Origin: Datnioides undecimradiatus
Taxonomy: Eukaryota > Chordata > Actinopteri > Lobotiformes > Datnioididae
Direction: 5' to 3'
Length of the DNA: 64,000 bases
Assembly: GCA_008933995.1 (NCBI GenBank)
Contig: WARS01000063.1
Coordinates: 374,001-438,000 of the forward strand
In this document: in pieces, positions 23,584 to 35,709 of the stretch
Layout: the number at the start of each line of letters is the position of its first letter
Position numbering within the stretch: the stretch's first letter is position 1
Notes under the pieces: generated by a model
Databases searched by the model: none
Seen by the model: the letters and a program-made list of their open reading frames with translations, nothing else
Told to the model about the DNA's origin: nothing
Program-made: the position numbers and the translations under genes

Positions 23584-26500
23584 CTGCGCAGAAAGATCCA
23601 ACACAGTTAGAGGCTGGGACGGGATCTTATAAACACAACCAAACCTCCTTCGTCTCTTTCCTTCACGTTAGGATCCTGTCACAAAGGCAAGGCCACTTCA
23701 GCTGCAGCAATTCAAAGCTATAAATGAACATTTTGCAGCAGTTGGAGCAGCCCTCAGTTAATCTGGAGCGACCTCTTAGAGAAGCATGCACAGACGTGAT
23801 TTTTAGTTGATAGTCTATTTTTGGGGTGATGGTAGGTGACATTTCAGTTGAGTCCTGAGTCCATGACCACTTCGAGGTTTCTGATTCACTTCGCCGCCGT
23901 TCATCTTGGGGATTCTCCTTCTGCTCCAACAGCAGTTTCAGTTTTATCTTGTTTACCTGGTTTAAATGTCACTGCAGTGGCTCATTGATGGTGTGGGATG
24001 GTGTGTGTGTGTGTGTGTCATCCTAACACTGAGGCACTTTGTTGTTTCTGTAACTGCAGCTAGTGGAAGCATGGGATGTAAAGTGAAAGAGGCCGAGATA
24101 ACTTTTGATAAACAATCTTTTGATAAACAATCTTTTGATAAACAATCAACCTTTTTTGGCAAATACTTTAAACAAAGTGCCAGATGTTGCACTCCAGAGG
24201 TTTGTTGCAGCCAGTAACTTAAAGATTATTTTGCTATTTTCTGTATTTAAGTTGATGTCATTTAATATATTATTGCCTCCGTCACCTTGACAGAATATAA
24301 TTTGGGTGCACAGAGTTTCTGTCTTTATTGATTAAGGATTTTGACTTGATAAACAGCTAAAATCTAATCTTTCCATGTCTGTTTTATGTGTAACTGTAAA
24401 CTAATAATCTGCAGTGAAAGCTCACACATTCCCAGTAATAAAACCAAAGACTTATCTCCACTGGCCCCGGCGATACAGTTGACCCTGACAAATGTTCCTC
24501 CACACAGCAGACAGCTGTTTCAGACAGCAGTGCTGAACCCATTTCTAAGCAATAACATAACTGATAACAAAGGAATGGGTTTGAGGAAGCTTTAAATCCC
24601 TCCAAGTGCTTAAAACAGCAGTTTCAGGACTCCTGCATGCCCATCAGCTCAAATATGCTCGCGTTTGCAATCTTGGTGCCACAAGACGTGGATTACATGC
24701 GTGACTAATTCTACAGCAGCTCAACAGCTCTCTCAGGATGATGCAGGACATGTGGAGATGCAGTTTTATTTTTGCAGCTTCGCACAAAATTGCAAAATCA
24801 GCACTGGCGCCGACTCTGTCTTCTCCTTTTTCCCCAGCCGAAAGTGAAGTTAAGTGTATGTCTTGTGATTCCTGCCTGTATTTGGTAGTTTACAGTGTAG
24901 AGACAGGTCTACGTCTGAAACCGCCGTGGGGAAGTTGTGGTTATATGGTGTGTAGCATCCTTTGCAGTTGTCTAACATCTAGTTACTAGAAACCAAAAAT
25001 ATTTCCAAGAACAATTCATGAACGTGCAGTATCCAATGTGCCTTTCTACATACATTTGAGTCTTTTTTGGAACTTTAAACAATATTTGCATCATCATGGA
25101 AGGAGATAACATTTACATAAAATATTATTATATAAATTATCATGAAATCCAAGATCAGTTTGTGTGAAACTGCACAACTCTTCTCCTTTGCATCCCTGCA
25201 ATCTGAATGTCCTTTAGTTTGGGACGAAATAAGCTATTTCAAGTGGCTGACGGCCATTTTTTAACAAACCAGCCCTCCCAGATTCATTTAGTATATGTTT
25301 ATGATATATCATGTGGTAGTTTGCCCTTGAGCGTCAACTGTGATTGAACTTACATGACTTCTGTTTCGGCACAGTGCGGCCCTTTGGGGATCAGCTTGAT
25401 GCTCCTCAGGTTGTCTGGAGGGATGATCCTCGACTCCACCTGCAGGCAGCGGCAGTGCGTGTTGTAGTCCCGGCTGATCGGCGGCATACCTGTCACCAGC
25501 AGACGCCAGTTCAACAAACTTAGAAAAGCCTCCTCTCTCTGCAGTTTCTAAATCTCTTTGCGAGATAAACCTGGACTCCATCACATTTTGCTGCTGCTGA
25601 GTCTGAACAGGCAGATGTTTTCAATTAGTTTTTAGTTTTGCAATGTAGCACAAAGAGGAAGATGAATCTGCTCAGGCAAACATGCCTCCCATGTTTTTTG
25701 GACATTATCACTCAGCAGCTATAAACATTTTGATGGACTAATGCCGAGTTTATGCACTCTTGATGCTGCACATTCCACGAGTCATTACAAACACCGTGAG
25801 CAACACTTGGTGAGGGCCTTCTTTGCTTTGGCCGGTCAAGGTTTCTCAGTGTTCTCGTGAAAGCATGAGCTCATTCCTTGCAATGCAACCTCCCCGTCCT
25901 GATTTTAATTTACTTAGAACTCGACTTTGCCTCATGACGATGATGTTAGCCCTGACATTTCAAAACCACCATACAAATGCTTACAAAATCACTTTGTAAG
26001 TTCGTGTTTCAGCCCTCCTTTGGTGTTTGTTCTTAGGCACTTCTTCATTTTTCTTTTACTACCAGTCATACTTCCTGTTCCCTACAACTTCGAAAGTCAT
26101 GTCATGCTTCAGTGGCCATGTCCGGCAGAGTTACAGTAAAAAAAAGTGAGCATTTAGCATTTAAATCTTATCTTTTCATTTCACTGTGTAATGTCTTTTT
26201 AACTCATTTTCACCTTTCTTTACACTTCTATTTCACAACGATTCAGCAGGAAATATTTAGATTTTACATTTATCTTGTAGCTGTAGCTGCTGCTTGCTTT
26301 GCAGATTAACATTTCTACATATAAAACACATTATAACACATTAGATTTTATGCATTTTTAGGTATAAAACAATGAAACAGTTGACATTAAATCTATCCCT
26401 AAACAAGGCCGCTCCGCAAAACATATACTTGTACTTTAATATTTAAAGTACATTTGCTGTGGAGGAGTAGTTTTTATCACCTAAAAGATCCGTGTCCTTC

Positions 26501-26881
26501 TGTTGCACGTGACCTTAATGCAACAAAGACTCTTAAGACGTGATGCAACAACACCAGCGGCGGTAAAAGCGGACCTGTGATGGAGAAGAGGCGAGTTTGC
26601 GGAAATCTTAAATGTGGTCCCCCCGCAACCGATCGACCGAAGGTTCAAGGTTCAAGGTTCAAGGTTGAAAGGACGTGTCCCTGCTTTCAAATGTCAACAG
26701 TTTATCTTACTTGCACCAAACAGCCACGGTTCGTCCTCCCACTGAGAACAGCCTAGTTCACGGCTGCATGTCTACATAATGTTCTGGTGAGCCCTCAGAA
26801 ACCATCCCGCCGAGCTGTTGAGTTCTTACCGTTAACGAGGACAAACAGGGTCCCGAACACGAGCACGATGCAGAGCTTCAT
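23454..26881 (-). CDS. CXC chemokine, non-ELR (intact, three exons)
   Basis: Secreted chemoattractant ligand for a CXC receptor. Exons on the minus strand: 26830-26881, 25354-25489, 23454-23583; phases match, giving 105 residues. Residues 1-18 form a signal peptide (MKLCIVLVFGTLFVLVNG). The mature part starts MPPISRDYNTHCRC, so the CXC pair is at about residues 30-32 and lacks a preceding Glu-Leu-Arg. The third and fourth cysteines are in GPHCAETEVI and EKVCLNPQ. The C-terminal helix is WVKKLIHFVLGRQL with a short tail. The intron phase after the signal peptide and the split in EVI are typical of CXC genes, but the usual fourth exon is absent or fused. Closest teleost group not certain (CXCL8- or CXCL11-like lineages); no symbol given. 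Confidence 0.9.
24001..24019. repeat. (GT)n microsatellite
   Basis: Nine or so GT units in the second intron of the chemokine gene. Confidence 0.8.
24102..24146. repeat. 15-bp tandem repeat, three perfect units
   Basis: The unit CTTTTGATAAACAAT is repeated three times exactly in the second chemokine intron. Confidence 0.9.
25354..25489 (-). CDS. CXC chemokine exon 2 (CXC motif)
   Basis: 136 bp encoding ISRDYNTHCRCLQVESRIIP, DNLRSIKLIPKG and PHCAETEV, with an ACAG acceptor and a GTAAGT donor. Confidence 0.93.
26640..26667. repeat. 7-bp tandem repeat (AAGGTTC)
   Basis: About four units of AAGGTTC between chemokine exons 1 and 2. Confidence 0.85.
26830..26881 (-). CDS. CXC chemokine exon 1 (signal peptide)
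   Basis: 52 bp from ATG encoding MKLCIVLVFGTLFVLVN plus one base, then a GTAAGA donor. A TTTAAATA TATA-like box lies about 70 bp upstream (26951-26958). Confidence 0.9.
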
Positions 26882-27016
26882 CTTCTTTAGGAACTCGGAT
26901 GGATATCAAGCAGCTGTTGATATGACTGCATATGTACGCTCTGCAGCCCTGTATTTAAACATACGGTGATCATGTGCTCTTTGCAATGTGGGAAATTTTT
27001 AAAAAACCATCGTATA

Positions 27017-27034
27017 TGAGTGTGTGTGTGTGTT
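27017..27034. repeat. short (GT)n tract
   Basis: GT dinucleotide run in the upstream region of the intact chemokine gene. Confidence 0.7.
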
Positions 27035-29239
27035 GGTTTCACTTTGGTGTGTTCACATGTGCAGCAGAAGGTAGTCATGGGACGGCTGGGTTCAGGGCCA
27101 GACCAGAGGCCACACTGAGGTAAAGCCATGGCACGCTCGCAGTCTGCGGCCACAGAAATGAGTCACACAGACGGCGTGTGTGTTCGTGTGTCTGGACGCT
27201 CAGCGAACAGCTTCGTGTCTCTTCTGCTTACCGCAGCTCTACAAGGTTGTCCAAATTTGTATTCCCCCCTCTCAATCCAAAAGAGGAAAAAGATAAAGTG
27301 ATCATCAGACACAGCTCTGTAAACAAACAGTTGCATATCTGTGCATATGATGTTGTGACGTAGTGTTTTTTATTCCGGGGGCTTGTTTTGACCCTGTACA
27401 TACAGTACAATCCAGTTACTATGTGAAATAGTTGTTTTTTTCTGTTTGTTTATTGTTTGTGGTGTAGATCTGTTCAGTTTGGCTGTTCTAAGCAAGTATT
27501 TACTGATTTGCGGAGGAAGAAGGCCATGAAAACAACAATAATCAACATTTTTATGCAGGCAATAGCATAAAAAGTCAATTTACGCAACATTTTAGCCCCT
27601 TTCAGCTCACTGTTTCGGTATTCCAACCTACAACGTTTACTCTTCTGATTCGCTCTAGTCTTCTTTTGGCTGTTTTCAGTAAAGAATCTCTGACATCTCT
27701 CTGTGCAACCAAACAACTACAAGATTTGCGACTACCTGCTAAACATAGCGGAGCATTTAGCTGCTAAACATGCAGATACCTTTCTCGAAAGCTGGTAGAG
27801 ACCAAAGACAGAGCTAAAAGTGGTGCAGTTTTACTCATATTTATCATCTTGCAGGAAACATGGCCCTAAATCAGTGTTAATGTTGCTCTGTGTCTATTGG
27901 GCATGTTAATAGTCAACTAGCTAACACGTTATCCACAATATACCAAATGTGAATGTGATGTTTAGGTTGTTTTGACTTTGTAAAGTTTGGTGTCCCAAAA
28001 ATTATTATTAATTTTTTTGTAGTTTCGGTGCATATTTCATGTTTTTCTTTGTATTGTCAGCTATCATTTTGTTAAAATACGCATTTTTATATACAATGTT
28101 TGCACTATCATCTCGTATTTGCTGTAAGGCTCACATTGTTTATCACCTTGTCTTGGTGTTCATTGAGATTTTGGTAATTTCCAAACTCTAGAAAGAAGGA
28201 CAAGATGAAGGGAATTACCACAAACCAGAGGATTTCTAAGAAAAAAAAAGTTAATCCTCATTAAGAAAAACAAAACCTGTGTACAAACTGCATAAAAAAC
28301 AAAGCTGATCTACTGTTTGTCTACATTTTAAAGGTTTCTAATGGGATCTCAAAAAGAAAGAAAAAAGCCCTTAGGCAACATTAACCACCATCTACGCTGT
28401 TTCATTTCTTGTTTTTGAGGTTATTTTGATTAATTGACACTAAATAATGTAAAATAATGATTATCTCTCATGCTACTGTGGCGTTTTGGTCCCAGAGCAA
28501 TCCTCTACGACATATATAAAAGCTGAAGTCCTCGTTTTGATGACAAAGCACTTCCAGGAATTGCTTGAGAAATATTACACCCTTATGATTGAAGGCATGT
28601 GTCTCTTTCAGATGGTCTGGTCAAAAACGTGGGACAAACGTGGGTCATCATGCTGCACCTCAGGGCCACATGACTGTAAGCAATGAGGTGATGTACTGCT
28701 GTATGACTTTGCAAAATGGTCATATTCTGGAAAAACAACCTCTGAAAGGATTTTAATGGGATTTTTCAGATCCCAAACAGGGCAATGCAAGTTTGGACTC
28801 ACAAATGAAAATACCATGAAACTGTGGAAGACACGGTTGTTAACCAAAAAATATAATACAGAACATGAAATCTGCTTTTGTAGCTCTGCACAGATGTTTT
28901 TGGATCAGTTGATCAAGGCCAAAGTAAAGCAAGGATGAGGGGATTAAGAGGTCGCAGGGACCTGTTTGCAATTCTTATTGCAACAGAGGTTGTTGATGAT
29001 AATGGATTTGGCAATTTACCTCTGCTTCTTCTGAAAACAAAGAAGAAAGAAAGAAAAGTTTCACGGTGATAAAATCTACTTTTATTTTAGCCTGTGCAGC
29101 TCAATGAAGGCAGTGCTGGCTGATCCCATTGGTTGTAGTGAATGATATTGATAATGATATATCATATTTCTCAGAGAATAGAATTGTCATCTTGGTTCTG
29201 AGATATTGGATGATGCATCTCAAAAGCTGTTGATCCATG

Positions 29240-29580
29240 TTACTCTGAGGATACATCCCAATCAATTTCGCTTCGTTAACGAGGTTTTGAATGAAATATC
29301 TCAAAAGTTATTGATTCGTGTTCCTCAGAGAATGCATCCCTGTGAGTTGTGTCTCCTCTAGCACCAGCAGCAGCACAACATTTTGAAACTGAGGTTGTGA
29401 GAACTCTAGAAGGCTATGGGGTGAACCTACATTCATGTTCCTCAGAGGATATATCTCAGTGAATTTTGGTCTCTCTAGCACCACCAGTTATCAGTGGAAC
29501 CAAGTTCTGAATGAAACATCTTACCGTTATTGGCTGGATTGCCGAACATTTGTGTTCCTCAGAGGATACATCCCAATGAT
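29240..29580. repeat. degenerate dispersed tandem repeat
   Basis: Diverged units share a core like TTCCTCAGAGGATACATCCC (seen near 29245, 29320, 29440 and 29552) followed by AAT-rich DNA and CTAGCACCA. The spacing is 77-118 bp. A similar core recurs in an f13a1 intron near 58.1-58.3 kb, so it is a dispersed family. Confidence 0.6.
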
Positions 29581-30833
29581 TATGTTCATTCTAGCACCAA
29601 CTAGAGATTTGAACGAGGTCTCCAGAGCTTTTGAAAAGGATGAACCTCAGGATGAATTATATTTATCTTGTCTAAATCTTAATTTGTCCAAATCGTGTTT
29701 AAGTTGATGGCGACATTCCTACCAAACTAATTTCATTCCCATCAGCCTCCACCTTTTAGCAACTGTTAGCCCGTAACACATTAAACCAACTTATAGGTAA
29801 ACATCTTACCCCTGTTGTCACTGTGGAGCAGATGTCTGTTAGCGATGTAAATAGCATATGCTCAGTACAGCCTGCTAACACTTGCTATGAAGTCAATTGT
29901 AATTCTCTACTTGTCTGGCGACTGAAGTCACCACGAACAGCTTCACAGGCTGATTTGAACTGTAGAAAACATTTTTGTGGTTTAAAATCACATACACTTT
30001 GCTGTATCAAACACTTTTTCATCGGCAGATTTATTTCAGTCTTAGCTCTTCATCAACAGGTTCACAAGGCAAAGCGACAATACTGACCTTTATGCAACCT
30101 TAAGAAAACCAAACACGACGCCATGAAGTATAAAAATACAGATTGACATAAATACAGATTGTTTGGAAAAATAAAGAGAAATCTTTCAAATTTCACGTTT
30201 TCACATATCAGCCATAAAGAACACAGCTCACAATGTGTTTTTAAACTACCCAAACTTTGATATGCTATACTGTTTTTCTGATATAATTCACCAGCTCATC
30301 GTTAAACAACGCTTTTACAAAGTTGCCAAAATGACAGTTGTTATCAGCGTGTTGAATAATGCAGACCACAGCAGTGTGGACACATACAATACACTCTGAT
30401 AAAAAAAATTAAGCCTCATTTCGAATTTAAAGAACTGGCGCTGCTATTAAACACACCAGTGTCATCAGCATGCGTGAATAACATGAGCTTTACATCTTAC
30501 CAAACTAAAAGCTCTTAGATCCCATGTTATGCCAGATGAATACTCTAGTTAAGGGCACTTCCTTGACCTCGCCAAACTGCTTTTTAAATGTGCCAGCATT
30601 TGGCACCTGCAGTTACCATTTCACACTTTCTTTTACATCTAGCTGTTTCTATCTCAAAACAGGTGAAATTGAAACAATTCCGCACTTTCGTGTCAGCCTC
30701 TGCACTGCCTGTTTGTGTTTTAATGTGTTGTAACAGGCAGAGAGTGCACCAATCACGCCCTCACTTCGGGAGGGTGTGCTGAACTTTCCTGTTTCAAATT
30801 GATGTCCCATTTTAAGCATTGATGTTAAATATG

Positions 30834-31928
30834 TTATGAAGACGTTGGTGCCACAGTGGCTGATGCTGTGGTTGATGCTGTGGTTGATGCCGTGGTTGAT
30901 GCCGTGGTTGATGCTGTGGTTGATGCCGTGGCTGATGCTGTGGCTGTTTTGAGGATGGTGTTCACCTTAGCAGCATTGTCTCTGTGAACACAACATATCA
31001 TGCTCAACCCTTTTAAATATCAACCCCCTAAAACTGTGTTTCAAATATTTTTAGGTCTTTAGTGAAGCTATGTCAACAAGCAACAAGATATTTTACAACA
31101 TAATAGTATCAATTCTGTGTTGGATTCAGCAATGTGGTGGTCTAGCATAGCTTAAAACTTGCTATTCCTTTTGTCTCTGTTGCCTCTAGTCAAAGTGATC
31201 CTGCGACTACTTGAATTACATAACCCATCATCTATCCCCATTGCACCCTGAAAGTGATGACATCCTGATGAAACAGAGCGCGTTCTCTTCCAGGTTTTTC
31301 TCATTTGCGTAAAAATACTACGAGTTTCATACAGTGTTGCACAATAGCAGATTTAAGTGCATCACGTGAGAAAGCTTTCTCGTTGGACTTACCTTTACTG
31401 GTTGTGTTAATTGTTGTGTTGGGTCCAGACACAATAACCTCTGATCATTCAGTGTGATGCTGTAGGACGAAGAAAAGGCTTTAATGCAAATACTAAATGA
31501 ATTAAAACTGAAAAAATATTTTCTGTGATGTCCATTTGTTCATCTATTCCTGCATACACTTACATGACTTCTTGCTTCCTGCAGTATGGCGGGGATCCAT
31601 AAGCCTTGACATATCAGCGATTTAGTGGGATCACACACTGATTGTCTTTATACACAGGCAGGACTTAATTCCTGAAAATAAAAAGATGAATTATCTCAGT
31701 TAACTATGAAATAACTGCACTTTCACTCTCCTATGTTCCTGATATGTCAGGCTAAACAAAAGAGAGTGTAGCTCGTTTAAAACCACAGACATCCAGACGC
31801 CGCGCAACAACAACAACAACAACACAAAAATAAATCATAAGACAATCGAATTAATTAACAGACTTACTTGTTGTCAAGCAAGCGGTGGTGCAGGTCACCA
31901 GAATGATGCACTGAAATGCAGCATTCAT
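30834..31928 (-). pseudogene. second CXC chemokine gene, broken in exon 2 (four exons)
   Basis: Exons on the minus strand: 31868-31928, 31564-31671, 31393-31459 and about 30834-30981. Exon 1 encodes signal peptide MNAAFQCIILVTCTTACLTT. Exon 2 starts RIKSCLCIKTIS (the CXC motif) but the frame is lost in GTGTGTG at 31631-31639; it is regained as YVKAYGSPPYCRKQEVI after skipping two bases, and a TGA at 31614-31616 also interrupts the repaired frame. Exon 3 encodes IITLNDQRLLCLDP. Exon 4's long open frame (DNAAKVNTILKT plus Ala-Ser-Thr-Thr repeats) is one base out of phase with exon 3's donor. Promoter elements look intact. Either a recent pseudogene or base-call errors in this part of the assembly. 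Confidence 0.75.
30854..30946. repeat. 12-bp minisatellite in chemokine exon 4
   Basis: About seven and a half units of TGGTTGATGCTG/TGGTTGATGCCG. On the minus strand one frame reads (Ala-Ser-Thr-Thr)n, a mucin-like stalk sequence. Confidence 0.9.
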
Positions 31929-32025
31929 GTAATTCTCTGGATGTGGTCAGCCTCTTTGCAGAGATGTTGCTCTCCTCAGACTGAGAGAATGCGAGACTGT
32001 GAGGTACAAGTTTTCTGCAGCTCCC

Positions 32026-32032
32026 TTTTATA
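32026..32032 (-). promoter_or_regulatory. TATA box of the second chemokine gene
   Basis: TATAAAA on the minus strand, 98 bp upstream of the exon 1 ATG, a normal distance for a cytokine gene with a short 5' UTR. Confidence 0.6.
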
Positions 32033-32153
32033 GACTCTCAATGAGGTGCACATGGATTTCCTAAGAAGTGGTTGAAAAAAACCCCCACAATACATTTTCC
32101 CACGCTGATCCTCGAGCTTTAGCTTTTCCTTGGAACTCACAGTAATGGACTCT

Positions 32154-32163
32154 TTTCACTTCC
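32154..32163. promoter_or_regulatory. ETS-IRF composite element (GGAANNGAAA)
   Basis: Minus strand GGAAGTGAAA fits the ETS-IRF composite consensus exactly. It lies about 130 bp upstream of the TATA box. Confidence 0.45.
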
Positions 32164-32702
32164 TTTTAAATATTTCCTGTGATTTGAGGAATACTTTTAC
32201 CGAACTTTGCTCTTTGCGGTCACTATCTTGTTTCCTGATGGTGCTCATGTTTAGTGAAGCAATTTTAAATATCTGCTCACTGCAATGAGTCAGTTTGCAC
32301 ACAAGTCCCTTGTATTTCAGAGCTGTTTACCTGAGAAAGCATCCTCTGGTCTTTTGTGTATATGTTTTGCATTTATCAGCTTTATTCTAACAGATTTCTA
32401 ATATTTTGAACATTAATATAGCAGCAACCAACTATTATCTATGGGCACATATAACAGAATATAATAAAGTGCACATAAATGCACATAAATCTGCGCTGGA
32501 CTGAAGCCAAAGTGTCTTTGTTTGTTTTTGTTGTAATCCGATTTTTTCTGTTATTTGCGCTGATACTTGGTCCAGCTGCACAAACATGTCACCGTACTAA
32601 AGAGACGATGCCTGTGACCTCCCACTCAGCATCGTTAATGTGAGGCATGAAGTGCAGTTAGAAGCCGAACACATTCACATTTAATTTGAAACATAAACTA
32701 TT

Positions 32703-32718
32703 GAAAGTGAAAGTGAAG
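32703..32718. promoter_or_regulatory. interferon-stimulated response element
   Basis: GAAAGTGAAAGTGAAG holds two overlapping GAAANNGAAA cores, the classic IRF/ISGF3 target. It lies 775 bp upstream of the second chemokine gene and 3 kb upstream of the PARP14-like locus. Confidence 0.55.
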
Positions 32719-34407
32719 TTTACCTGTTGTGTTTAAAGTAACCACTATTTACCTGATGGGCAGGATAGCAAGCCACATCTGGGACTGACTGAAGAAGTAG
32801 CTTCTGGCATACGCCGGCTTTGTCTGGGGGGGTTTGTGCGCTCAGCTTAGCCTTTGACCGACAGCAGCTGCAGGTCACACGACTCTGCACACTTACTAAC
32901 GATTTACAGAGTGTGTATACCTAAGTGTTTTGTTTGTGATGCACTCTGTTGAACTCTGCTGAATGTCAGCAGCTGGTTTGCAGGGAGGTGTGCAAATTAC
33001 TTTTGGCTTAAGATGTTTCTGCTCTACCGAAACAGCGTGTGGCACTCACTGTCACATATTAAAGCCTTTGATTATCAGTGTCTGGCCACTTCTCCTGCCT
33101 CCTCCTCCCATGGTCTAAGATATGTGTGTGTTTGAAGATCTTTTCTTCTCCCTTGGAGCTTAAAATGCTGACATCTGGGATCAGTTTAAAGGTAGTTTAG
33201 CTGTAATTGACGTCTTTTTGGTGTTATTTTGTTGCACAACATAGCCTCGAAGCCATGTCGTGGACTTGGCTGCTTATTTATCTTTCACTTTAAAATAAAT
33301 AAAGAAACAACTTTCTTACTGTTTGGATGAGACACGTGTCTTTAATTTCATCATACAGGCGATAAGCCACGAGCTCCATATCTAGCAATAGTTTAGAGTT
33401 AATTGTTACAAGTTCACTCGTTTTCATTCTTGGAAACTGTTTCAATGGCCCACTTTCTATTTTTTCTGGAACTTTCAACCACTTTTAATGGTTTTCCTCA
33501 GCTGATGGAGCTCACTCAGTTGTTCACAGAGATTCCTCAACAGAGCTTTGGTCACGTGTATAGGAGGATATCGTCCTTTGGTAAAATGGGAAATTCTTAA
33601 AAAAAGTTAATCAATAAATTGATTTTTCTCTGGTTTATTTACTTTTTCCATCTCTTAAACCTCAAATAAGATTCACTATCACTGCCTAAATCATCAATTC
33701 TACTAAATACAAAGTCCTGATTTGAGTATCGATTGGTATCTGTGCCAAAATATATTCTCATAGTGCATGGTTTATATGCTTCTCTGTTGCTGTTGTGTGT
33801 GTGCATGCAGCAGTCGTCACATTAAATTTAAATAAATCTGTCTGGAATGAAAATAAACTTTGCCCCGGTTTCACATTACAACAAGCATTTTTATGCATTT
33901 AAAACAGTCTGAAATATGTCTGTCATTGTATTTCTGTGCATAATCTTGGGTTACACTGTCATAGTTTATGATATCATATTAATCTCTATAGATATTAAAT
34001 CCCTTTCAACACAAGCTGTGGAAGCTGTTTGTGCAATAGCTAACCGTCATTTGGATTTACAGAAGTTAGTTCATTCCAGTGCTCAGATCTGGTCTGTTCA
34101 CACCTTTTCTACAGATTTTTATTCTGTTTTTGTTTCATTTGTGATGTTTGGAGCAGAAAAATATAGATTTTTCAAAAACACCTAAAGCCATCCTTTCTTC
34201 TGTTTTCTGTATCTTTTGTTTTACAAAGTTGGCACCAAACTCCTGGTCCTTAACCACTCCTCACTTTCATTAATTATTCTGTAAACAGTAGCTCTTTTTT
34301 TTAAACATGTTTATGTTTAAACATGTCCTTCTGTTATCTCTACCAACAGGCATGCCTGATGGCTCATTACTTGCATAATAATACACACTCCCTGGGTGAG
34401 TCAGGGT

Positions 34408-34417
34408 GAAACGGAAA
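34408..34417. promoter_or_regulatory. ISRE-like site upstream of the PARP14-like gene
   Basis: GAAACGGAAA matches the GAAANNGAAA core. A weaker AGTTTACTTTCACT lies about 100 bp downstream. PARP14 is an interferon-stimulated gene, which fits; a promoter here is inferred. Confidence 0.45.
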
Positions 34418-35709
34418 TATCACTGGCGCAATCCTGAAGATCTTGATGGAGAAATGAGGCATCAGGCGATCGGAGTTGTTTCTCAATGTCAGCGCCAAAC
34501 GTCAAACGATTCCAGTTTACTTTCACTCAGATCTGACACAGCAAATATCTAAGGAAAACCTGTTTCGGAAGAGTGGGAACTACAGGAAGCACTAAATTCC
34601 GGCGCTTTGTCGGTCTGGTTTGTCTTGTTTAAACACCGGCAGCCAGACAAACTGTTAGAAACAACCGTATGTAAACGGTTTAGTTTCCCACTTGTCTATG
34701 ACTATTTATATTACACAGGTGGGAGCATGCACCACCGCCTCCCAGACAGGGCTTCTTGGCACACTTTGGAAAGATTTGAGAGGGAACCTGAGACGAGTCA
34801 GGCAATGTGGGTGGACAAGTGGCAAACTTCACACAGCGGTAGTTTGTTCATGGGAACTGTGGAGGTAGAACATCCACCTGATGTTGTGCAGGATCATCTT
34901 CCACTGCGTAACCAGAGAGACAGTCCAGGTTCCCATGGATGCAGTTGTCATTGTCAACACCTGCAGCTGTTTATCCTTACCAGGTCTTCCCACACCGTTC
35001 TTCCTTAGTATGTATTACAAAATGATGTCTTTAGCTTCAGAGCATGAAGGGTTGGTTTTATATTTGAATGAGTGTGAGGTACATACTCTTAGTGGTTTGT
35101 TTGGAAGGGATGCACTTGCAAATTTTGATTATTTGAACCATACGCTTCATTCATGTGGAGGGTAAGTCTCACTTGTCTGCTCCCTAATTCACTCTGGATT
35201 GAACTCTAGGGGGAATAACAAAGGCTCAGTTCACTGTGAACATGTGAAAACAAGCAGACTGGATGAGGTGATTAAGGTTCCTGGTGTTGGCAGATTGACT
35301 GTAAGTGCAGAGTTTTTAGTCTGAGCAGGACATCTAGTGGTTTGGTGTGGTCACGTCAGCTTTACACCAGGAGAGGGACAGAAACTAATGAAGTCAGGGT
35401 TTTTCCTTGCTGCGATGAACAGCATACGCTCCAATTGAGTTCAGCTGGGGAGCTTTATGCCAAATCATTTGTCATTTCAAAACACCAGTTTTCAATTATA
35501 AACCATAATTAACAACTCATGTAATAGGCGTGTTTGAAACTAGAATAATAGAGGAAGTAGATGGAATACACATTTTGGGAAATGAAAGTGAAATAAATCA
35601 AAGCAGTAAACCAGGTCAGACTAAAAGGCTGAGGAGGTGGCATTGAGGCATAGTGAGAAGAACCAGACCAATTAAAGGTTTAACACTAAGTTCAGACTTG
35701 TAGGAAAAC

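Larger units (their letters stand above)
26882..30833. other. intergenic DNA between the two chemokine genes
   Basis: Contains the chemokine promoter at its left end, AT-rich single-copy-looking DNA, and a degenerate tandem repeat at about 29.2-29.6 kb. No gene recognised. Confidence 0.55.
31929..35027. other. spacer between chemokine and PARP14-like loci
   Basis: Holds the promoter elements listed separately. The stretch 34.6-35.0 kb is unusually GC-rich with a 134-codon plus-strand open frame, but I see no family similarity in it. 33.2-34.2 kb is AT-rich and featureless. Confidence 0.5.

Noticed and set aside
23098-23723. Plus-strand open frames across the chemokine last exon
   Set aside because: Overlap the minus-strand chemokine exon and its 3' UTR; antisense shadows.
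33916-34185. 89-codon open frame with hydrophobic start
   Set aside because: AT-rich composition, no family match, no promoter or splice signals; likely chance.
34607-35008. 134-codon plus-strand open frame in a GC-richer stretch before the PARP14 array
   Set aside because: No recognisable family, no splice context and no similarity to PARP14; kept only as spacer.
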